Of a stretch of DNA of 6,276 bases, positions 1 through 5,200 are shown piece by piece. The notes beneath the pieces were generated by a model. That model was not told the origin of the DNA and ran no database searches. It saw only the letters and a program-made list of their open reading frames with translations. How positions within the stretch are numbered: position 1 is the stretch's first letter; every line of letters begins with the position of its first letter. The DNA comes from RGIG8748 sp045545635 (GTDB taxonomy: Bacteria > Bacillota > Clostridia > UMGS1810), in the NCBI GenBank assembly GCA_045545635.1, contig JAZQBI010000262.1, positions 1 through 6,276 on the forward strand. The letters are read 5' to 3'. A program made the translations under genes and the position numbers.

Positions 1-69
1 TTTTTGAAGTTTACCGACGGCTTTTCACACTATTTCAAAAATACTTTTCATAATTAGTAACTTTTTAAA

Positions 70-263
70 TCCGCATTGAAATATGCAGGATAAAAAAATC
101 AAAAAGAAAAAATCCAATTCTTCCGAAAACGGCAAATGCAATATATAAGTTCCATTATGCATTTGCCGTTTAGCGAGGACTAGCGACGAAAATCGTCGCC
201 TCCGCAGCGTTCGGATAAGAATTGGATTTTTGATTTTGATTTTCCTGCATATTTCACAGCGGA
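70..263. repeat. 194-bp imperfect palindrome with nested hairpins (MITE-like intergenic element)
   Basis: The ends 70-90 and 243-263 are inverted repeats of 21 bp with two mismatches (core arm TGAAATATGCAGGA). Further in, 108-122 pairs perfectly with 217-231 (AAAAATCCAATTCTT), followed by CCGAA 123-127 with TTCGG 210-214. The interior folds into a 14-bp hairpin (127-140 with 158-171, arm AAACGGCAAATGCA) and a 7-bp hairpin (183-189 with 193-199, arm GCGACGA). Both outer strands are T-rich on the 3' side of the stem, so it could terminate transcription from either direction. I see no transposase and no clear target-site duplication. Confidence 0.75.
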
Positions 264-274
264 CGGTTGGGGGT

Positions 275-304
275 GCAGGGGGAACAACTGCAGGTTCCCC
301 CTGC
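275..304. repeat. GC-rich hairpin, copy 1 of a repeated unit
   Basis: Arms 275-285 (GCAGGGGGAAC) and 294-304 are perfect inverted repeats of 11 bp around an 8-base loop. It lies just after TTTCACAGCGGA (252-263), the same 12-mer that precedes the copy at 380-408, so the two belong to one repeated unit. Confidence 0.75.
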
Positions 305-321
305 GTATAATTGCGGGGGGC

Positions 322-344
322 GTGGGGGTACGCAGTATCCCCAC
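322..344. repeat. GC-rich hairpin between the two repeat units
   Basis: Arms 322-331 (GTGGGGGTAC) and 335-344 (GTATCCCCAC) pair over 10 bp with one G-T wobble, around a 3-base loop. It resembles its neighbours in having a G-run arm, but the shared 12-mer does not precede it. Confidence 0.65.
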
Positions 345-379
345 AGAATAATGCTTTCACAGCGGAGAGGAGGGGATGC

Positions 380-408
380 ACGAAGGGGAACGCGGAGTTC
401 CCCTTCGT
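380..408. repeat. GC-rich hairpin, copy 2 of the repeated unit, just past the SLH gene
   Basis: Arms 380-391 (ACGAAGGGGAAC) and 397-408 are perfect over 12 bp with a 5-base loop. It lies 12 bases beyond the SLH stop codon. No T-run follows on the minus strand (GCATCCCC), so it is not a standard intrinsic terminator, though it may protect the mRNA 3' end. TTTCACAGCGGA at 355-366 precedes it as in copy 1. Confidence 0.7.
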
Positions 409-420
409 AATAAATAATAA

Positions 421-2154
421 TTAATTTTTACCATAATTAGTATTAATATTAAATATATTCGTCATACTGTCAAGAGTACCCACAGACAGTCCCACCGCAA
501 CTGCATTTTCAAATTCGGTTCTCTCTTCGGGGCTAAAGGAATCTACTACATCTTTAATAATCTGAATCTCCTCAGCAAATACCTTGCGGACAAGAACATT
601 GCTTACAATAACATTCTGATCCTGCCATGTAAGAACGGTTTTTAATGCTTCAAGCACTGTTGACATAATAACCTCGGACTTTTCGGTAAGCACCAGTGTA
701 CCTATTTCCGTATTGACTTCAATATCCAAAATAGCATCTTCCACTGCAAAATAGGTTTCTGTGGATTCAAGATCCATATCCTCCCATACTGCATGGTAAA
801 TCTTGTTTCCGGATGAACCCTGAGGCACACTTGTTACCGCATACTCATCGCTGTACATAACAGCCTGTGTACCGTTGAAACTCTGAGGCTCATACCATCC
901 GAGAAATGCAAATCCGTCATCTCTGTAAGGTGTGGGAAGCTCAAATTCTTCGTCGTATTCGGTATATTTGTAAATAACGGTTGTTTCACTATCAAACTTA
1001 CCCTTGGATTCTTCGGGTATGGTTTCGCCGTATGTTGCAGGATTGAGCACATATCCTATTGTATGGTAATATGCCCATTTTGCGTAAAATGTCTTATCTC
1101 CCGTGGAACCGGAAGAAAGAACTGAAACTGCTTCGTCGCTTGTCACATCGGCATCCTTATCCTCAAACCAACCCATAAACTTGTATCCGGACTTTGAGGG
1201 TGTGGGGAGCTTGTAGTCCCCGTCTGACTCTTTGTAGGTCTTTTTCTGACCGCTTACTTTTCCGCCGTCAAGGTTGTAGGTTATATTGAATGTTGGCTCT
1301 GTGGGAGTTGTTGTGCCGGTATTATCGTCATCGGAGTCACTATCCCCGGTGCTGCCGCCGGTACTGCCGCCGGTACTGCCACCTGTGCTGCCGCCTGACG
1401 GTCTGCTGCCACCCGAAGGTCTGCTGCCACCTGACGGTCTGGAAGATGAACCTGTATTCTTGTTATCTTCCTCTTCTTCGTCCTTATTTTCATCCTTGGG
1501 TTCTTCTTTGGATTCCTCTTTTGGCTCTTCTACAACAACAAAATCGTCCAGAGCCATAGCAAATTCGCCTCTGGTCATATTTTCCTTACCACGGAACTTA
1601 CCGCCTTCTTCAAGAGGAATATATCCAAGACCTACAATATTTTCCACTGCATCCTTTGCCCATTCGGAAACATCATCGGTCACGGTAACTGTCTTGTCAC
1701 TTTTCTTATCAACTATTCTGTCAAGTATTACACATACCTGTTCTCTGGTGATATTGTCCGTACCGCCAAAGGTGCCGTCTCCTCTGCCTTTTATGTATCC
1801 GTAGTAAATGGCAGGTAAAACATGTATATAATACCACTGCGAGGGATTAACATCGGAAAAGATGTTATCCGCCATTATTTTGTAGTCAAACACAATGTTT
1901 ACCATTTTGCAGAATTCTGCACGGGTAATGGGGTTATCTGCCTGGTATGTAAAGCTTCCGTCAGCTTCGGGAATGCCGTTTACCACTCCGGCATTGTAGA
2001 GCTTTTCTATGCTTTTTCCAAGGTCTGTTGAGATATCCACATCCTTAAGGGCAAATGCCTCAACCTGTGTTGGTGTTGTACTGCTGGCAAAGCAAAAGCT
2101 TACTGTACAGGCTATTGCCAGAACAAGGGCAATAAGAGCTGTAATTTTTTTCAT
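421..2154 (-). CDS. Secreted SLH-domain protein with InlB-type B-repeats
   Basis: This is a complete gene for a 577-residue protein. I chose the ATG at 2154 because it begins a typical signal peptide (MKKITALIALVLAIA, likely cleaved near FCFA|SS at residue 23) and follows a purine-rich Shine-Dalgarno region. An in-frame ATG at 2220 would add 22 charged and aromatic residues translated from an intergenic hairpin. Residues 36-92, 97-150 and 156-207 are three SLH domains with ITRAE-like motifs (ITRAEF, ITREQV, MTRGEF); the second (FSDV, QWYY, GDGTFGG) is the most canonical. SLH trimers are known to bind secondary cell-wall polymer non-covalently. Residues 208-287 are a linker: Glu/Lys-rich, then RPSGGS three times, TGGS-type repeats, an Asp/Ser stretch and a Thr-rich stretch. 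Residues 288-360 and 362-457 are InlB-type B-repeats (ITYNLDGG, FMGWFED, TFYAKW; FLGWYEP, IYHAVW). Residues 466-577 look like a short beta segment followed by helices, with no recognised family. The likely role is a wall-bound surface adhesin or display protein; the ligand cannot be told. Confidence 0.93.
   Translation of the reverse strand: MKKITALIALVLAIACTVSFCFASSTTPTQVEAFALKDVDISTDLGKSIEKLYNAGVVNGIPEADGSFTYQADNPITRAEFCKMVNIVFDYKIMADNIFSDVNPSQWYYIHVLPAIYYGYIKGRGDGTFGGTDNITREQVCVILDRIVDKKSDKTVTVTDDVSEWAKDAVENIVGLGYIPLEEGGKFRGKENMTRGEFAMALDDFVVVEEPKEESKEEPKDENKDEEEEDNKNTGSSSRPSGGSRPSGGSRPSGGSTGGSTGGSTGGSTGDSDSDDDNTGTTTPTEPTFNITYNLDGGKVSGQKKTYKESDGDYKLPTPSKSGYKFMGWFEDKDADVTSDEAVSVLSSGSTGDKTFYAKWAYYHTIGYVLNPATYGETIPEESKGKFDSETTVIYKYTEYDEEFELPTPYRDDGFAFLGWYEPQSFNGTQAVMYSDEYAVTSVPQGSSGNKIYHAVWEDMDLESTETYFAVEDAILDIEVNTEIGTLVLTEKSEVIMSTVLEALKTVLTWQDQNVIVSNVLVRKVFAEEIQIIKDVVDSFSPEERTEFENAVAVGLSVGTLDSMTNIFNINTNYGKN
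784..1293 (-). other. Two InlB-type B-repeats in the SLH protein
   Basis: The first (1075-1293) has the standard plan: ITYNLDGG opening, LPTPSKSGYKFMGWFED centre and TFYAKW end. The second (784-1071) is longer (96 against 73 residues) and opens with a diverged GYVLNPATYGE, but keeps LPTPYRDDG, FLGWYEP and YHAVW. Such beta modules are common in Firmicutes surface proteins as stalks or binding modules. Confidence 0.85.
1339..1386 (-). repeat. Tandem 12-bp repeats encoding TGGS
   Basis: Four 12-base units encode TGGS, TGGS, TGGS and TGDS (residues 257-272), directly following the RPSGGS array. The plus strand shows near-identical CCGGTACTGCCG-type units. This is a typical Gly/Ser/Thr wall-spanning linker. 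Confidence 0.8.
1387..1440 (-). repeat. Three tandem 18-bp repeats encoding RPSGGS
   Basis: Three adjacent in-frame 18-base units encode RPSGGS at residues 239-256 of the SLH protein, with only a few silent base differences among them. They lie in the flexible linker between the SLH domains and the B-repeats, so copy changes would alter linker length without shifting the frame. Confidence 0.85.
1534..2049 (-). other. Three SLH domains (cell-wall anchoring region)
   Basis: The SLH units map to 1879-2049, 1705-1866 and 1534-1689. Each ends in a TRxx helix (TRAE, TREQ, TRGE). The first lacks the usual aromatic F at its start (LKDVD in place of FxDV). The second and third have the aspartate and Trp of the opening motif (FSDV..QW; DDVSEW). 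SLH1 and SLH2 carry a Cys (residues 82 and 141) exactly five residues after the Thr of the TRxx motif, where SLH3 has Ala. Confidence 0.88.
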
Positions 2155-2157
2155 TTT

Positions 2158-2172
2158 CCACCATTCCTTTCT
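2158..2172 (-). promoter_or_regulatory. Ribosome binding site of the SLH gene
   Basis: Reading toward the ATG at 2154, the minus strand shows AGAAAGGA (2172-2165) followed by ATGGTGG and then AAA before the start codon. AGAAAGGA ends 10 bases before the ATG, slightly far; GGTGG is only 3 bases away. The ATG inside this stretch (at 2164) is out of frame with the SLH protein. This site favours 2154 over the upstream in-frame ATG at 2220. Confidence 0.6.
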
Positions 2173-2176
2173 GTAT

Positions 2177-2210
2177 AAATATCTCTGCACCAAAGGGTGC
2201 AGAGATATTT
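2177..2210 (-). terminator. Strong intergenic stem-loop: weak terminator or 5' leader hairpin
   Basis: Bases 2177-2191 and 2196-2210 are perfect inverted repeats of 15 bp (arm GGTGCAGAGATATTT) with a 4-base loop. It sits 50 bases past the stop codon of the giant gene and 23 bases before the ATG of the SLH gene. On the minus strand the tail is only TTTATACAG, a poor U-tract, so termination is probably partial at best. The plus-strand side has the better T-run (ATATTTTTGG), but nothing is known to be transcribed toward it. It may instead protect or regulate the SLH mRNA 5' end, or separate expression of the two genes. Confidence 0.5.
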
Positions 2211-2219
2211 TTGGTTTCA

Positions 2220-2228
2220 CTTATAACA
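2220..2228 (-). promoter_or_regulatory. Candidate extended -10 promoter for the SLH gene
   Basis: The minus strand reads TGTTATAAG, which is TGn plus a -10 hexamer matching TATAAT at five of six positions. No convincing -35 box lies 16-18 bases upstream (CCTTTT or CTTTTG at best), so it would depend on the extended -10. A start about 7 bases downstream, near 2213, would put the 2177-2210 stem-loop at the very 5' end of the mRNA. The match is short and lies in AT-rich DNA, so chance is a real alternative. Confidence 0.25.
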
Positions 2229-2260
2229 CTTTTTTAAAGTACAAAAGGTTGCATGAAAGA

Positions 2261-5200
2261 TTATTTAATATACTGGAAGTATCTCTGTGCACCTACGGTA
2301 TGACTTCCTGTGTTGTAATCCTTGATGTTCTTAGGTCCTACAGTTTTCTTGTATGCATCACGGTTAAACTTCTTGGAGTGAGCCTCGGGAGTATACTTAA
2401 GTCCTTCCAGCTTGGTGTGAATCTTGTTCATTGCATCTTCAACAGCATTTACTCCGCGATAGTTCTGAGAGTCAAATATTGCTGTTGCCATTGTGTCAAT
2501 GTTAAATGCCTCACCATCTTCAGAAAGTTCAAAGAGTATCTTGTATACGGGATATTCTTCTCCGTCAGCATATACAGAGAGATTAGCAAGATCTATTATC
2601 TCAGTGTAATCCTTGTCGAGTTTTTCCGCATAGAAGTTTTTCATCTTATCGATAAGATTAAGGATTGTGTCTTCCTTGGATTCGTAGATATCTTCCACCT
2701 TATCGTATGCACCGTCAATAGCAGAGTTCTTTCCGAGAACGATGTCAAGAATCTTGTCTGCTATTTCATAAGGTGTATATCCCTTGGGGAGCTTTCCTGT
2801 TTCGATATAGGTCATAATAACATCATTTGCTTTGTTTGCATATGTGCCGAGAAGCTCTGATGCCGCATCAAGCTTTTCTTCAAGAGTGCCTTCGTATGTG
2901 GTGCCGTACCACATTACTGCATCGTGGAGAAGAATCACATTTTCAAGAAGAATATTGTAGTATCTTACGATGGGGCTTCCGTAAACATCATCGATGTCGT
3001 TGTATTCACCCTTCTTGATGCTGTAACCACTCATTTCCACGCCATCCTTGGAGGAGTCGTAGTCAAGAAGCTCTGTAATCCAGTTCTTGCCTATGAGTCT
3101 CTGCGCATAAGGGTTAACAGCAATAAGTCTCTTGGAGTTGAGCTTATTTGTAATCTTAGGCATTAAGTTGTTGTACATGTTCACTACAAAATCTCTCATA
3201 TAGTAAACTCTGATTCTGGGAGATGTTGTAAACTTGTATTCTGTGCCCTCTATGTCTGCATCAAGATCAGCACGGAGGCTGTTTTCAGCATCCTTCATAC
3301 CGTCAAGGAAGACATCAAAGAGTGTATTAACATAATCCTTTAATATGTCTGTATCAATCTTGTCAGTAAGCTTTGTAAGAGCTTCCGGAGCAAAGTCATT
3401 CATAAGCTTATCGTAGTCATAGCCATCCATTACTTTGGAAAGTATGGAGATAAACATGATGTTGCCCTCGTTTACTCTAACGCCGTTGCCTGATACGAAA
3501 TCATTGATTGTATTCTGGAAAGCATTAGTCTTTTTAAGAGCCGCAACCGCATCCTCAGCATAGTCGGGGATAAGCTCTCCGAGAGTTTCTCTCGCATCGT
3601 CAACATCTGCAATATAGTCGTTTATGAGGTCATTCATATAACCGTCAATTTCCGCATCTATAAGTGCCTTCACGTCAACATCGAGAGTACCCTGTATGTA
3701 ATCGTCTACGATACCGTCCACATTTTCGTCAATTTTTGTTTCTATAAACGCAATTGTGTCAGCATCGGTTATTTCATCGTTTACATACTGATTAATAAGC
3801 TTTGTTCCCTCTTCCTCTATAAGGCGGTCAACCTTAGGTTTGATGGTTGAGCCTGTTTCATAATACTTGGCTCTTATAATCTTGGGGAACTCGGTATGCA
3901 TAAGGCTATCAATGGTATCTACAAGGTCGGGATGATGATTTTCCAGAGTTCCGTCTGCATAATCCTCTACCATATTCTCGGTATAGTCGTGTACATAATC
4001 CATAACTATGCCGTGAAGATCTACATTATTCCATGCCTTATCTGCTACATCGTGAACATGAGTATGATAATATGATTCAAAGAGATCATTGAAGATTTCG
4101 GGATCAGGCGCATTTACACCAAGATAATCCTCGTAGAAGTTGTCAAAGAGAGTTCCGTTATTTACAAATACATCTACTGCGGAATCTAAGTTTACATCCT
4201 TTGTGATGAAGTTTGCAATAGCATTGTTAAGTTCTCCGGAGCCTGCCACGAACTTGTCGAATGCACTCTCTAAGTTTGCCGCATTTGAAACATAGCTTGC
4301 ATAAGCATTGTTAAATACGGTTTCGTCTTCATAGATACTGTCAAATATTGCATCGTAGGAAGCATCAAAGAAAGTATCAAAGTTTGCAAGTATAAGGTCG
4401 GAAAGCTTGCTGTTGTCTGCAAAGAATGCATTGATTTCGCCGTCAATTTCGCTCTTAACAGCATCGGAAAGAAGTCCGTCAACATAGTCGCTTGCTACCT
4501 GATTGGGATCAATTGCAGTATAACCGCTTTCGTCGATTGCAAGAGCAAGTGCTGTCTTGTTGGTCTTGATTGCATTCTTAATACCATCCTTTACAGAAAC
4601 AAGGTTTGCCTCTGTGGAAATCCATGTTTTTGCAGAACTACGAACCTCGGCATTGTTCTTTGCCTGAGGTTTAATGCTGTTTTTGATGTCAGCATTGGTC
4701 TTTGCATAGTTTTTGATGTACTGCTCCACAGTTCCGCCTGATGTAGCTTCTGCAAGGATGGAAGCCTTTACGGAAGAATTCTGTCCGTTGAGGTCTTCCA
4801 CAACCGCATCTACAATGGCATTCTTAAAGGTTGTGCTGGAGCGGATTGTGCTGTATACATCTGCCTTTGTTGTAGGATCAGAAAGGTCTGCAAGAAGAGA
4901 TTTGATTTCTTCCTTGAACATGCCGCGAAGCTCACTTCTGGATTCTATGTCAGCAATAAACTCAGGACTGTCAAGAACCTCGTCAATATACTTAATAAGT
5001 TCGGGAGCTGTAACTGTATTTTCAAAGTAAACATCAATTACAAAGTCCACACAAGCATCGACAATCATATCGTGATATTCGCCGTTTGCAAGAAGTGTCT
5101 TGAGGTCGTGGAGAATATAGTCAAATGTTGCATCACTGTCTACAAAGGACTTTTTGAAGCTTTCGTTACTTATAATCCAGTCTATTACTATCTGGTTGGA

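Noticed and set aside
1..69. Any gene, promoter or RNA at the far left edge
   Set aside because: AT-rich sequence with only a few short codon runs; nothing supportable was seen.
25..381. 118-codon open frame on the minus strand past the SLH gene
   Set aside because: It is read straight through the large palindrome and the G-rich hairpins, has no domain-like pattern and no convincing ribosome binding site, so it is very likely non-coding.
269..388. G-quadruplex from multiple G-runs on the plus strand
   Set aside because: Several runs of four to six G exist, but most are committed to perfect hairpins and the gaps between sets exceed normal loop lengths.
70..408. CRISPR array
   Set aside because: The repeats are nested palindromes and two loosely similar hairpin units, not regularly spaced identical repeats with unique spacers, and no cas gene is present.
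2109..2154. Lipoprotein signal (AIAC, Cys16) in the SLH protein
   Set aside because: The -3 residue is Ala, not Leu/Val/Ile, and the hydrophobic stretch continues past the Cys to a standard FCFA|SS cleavage site. SLH domains already provide anchoring.
2152..2220. Upstream in-frame ATG at 2220 as the SLH gene start
   Set aside because: It would add 22 residues translated through a 15-bp hairpin and place the signal peptide internally; the ATG at 2154 has the ribosome binding site and signal peptide in the right places.
2009..2860. 283-codon plus-strand open frame, and shorter ones at 1286-1804 and 5072-5587
   Set aside because: They lie antisense to the two well-supported genes and have low-complexity or haphazard sequences, as expected of shadow frames.
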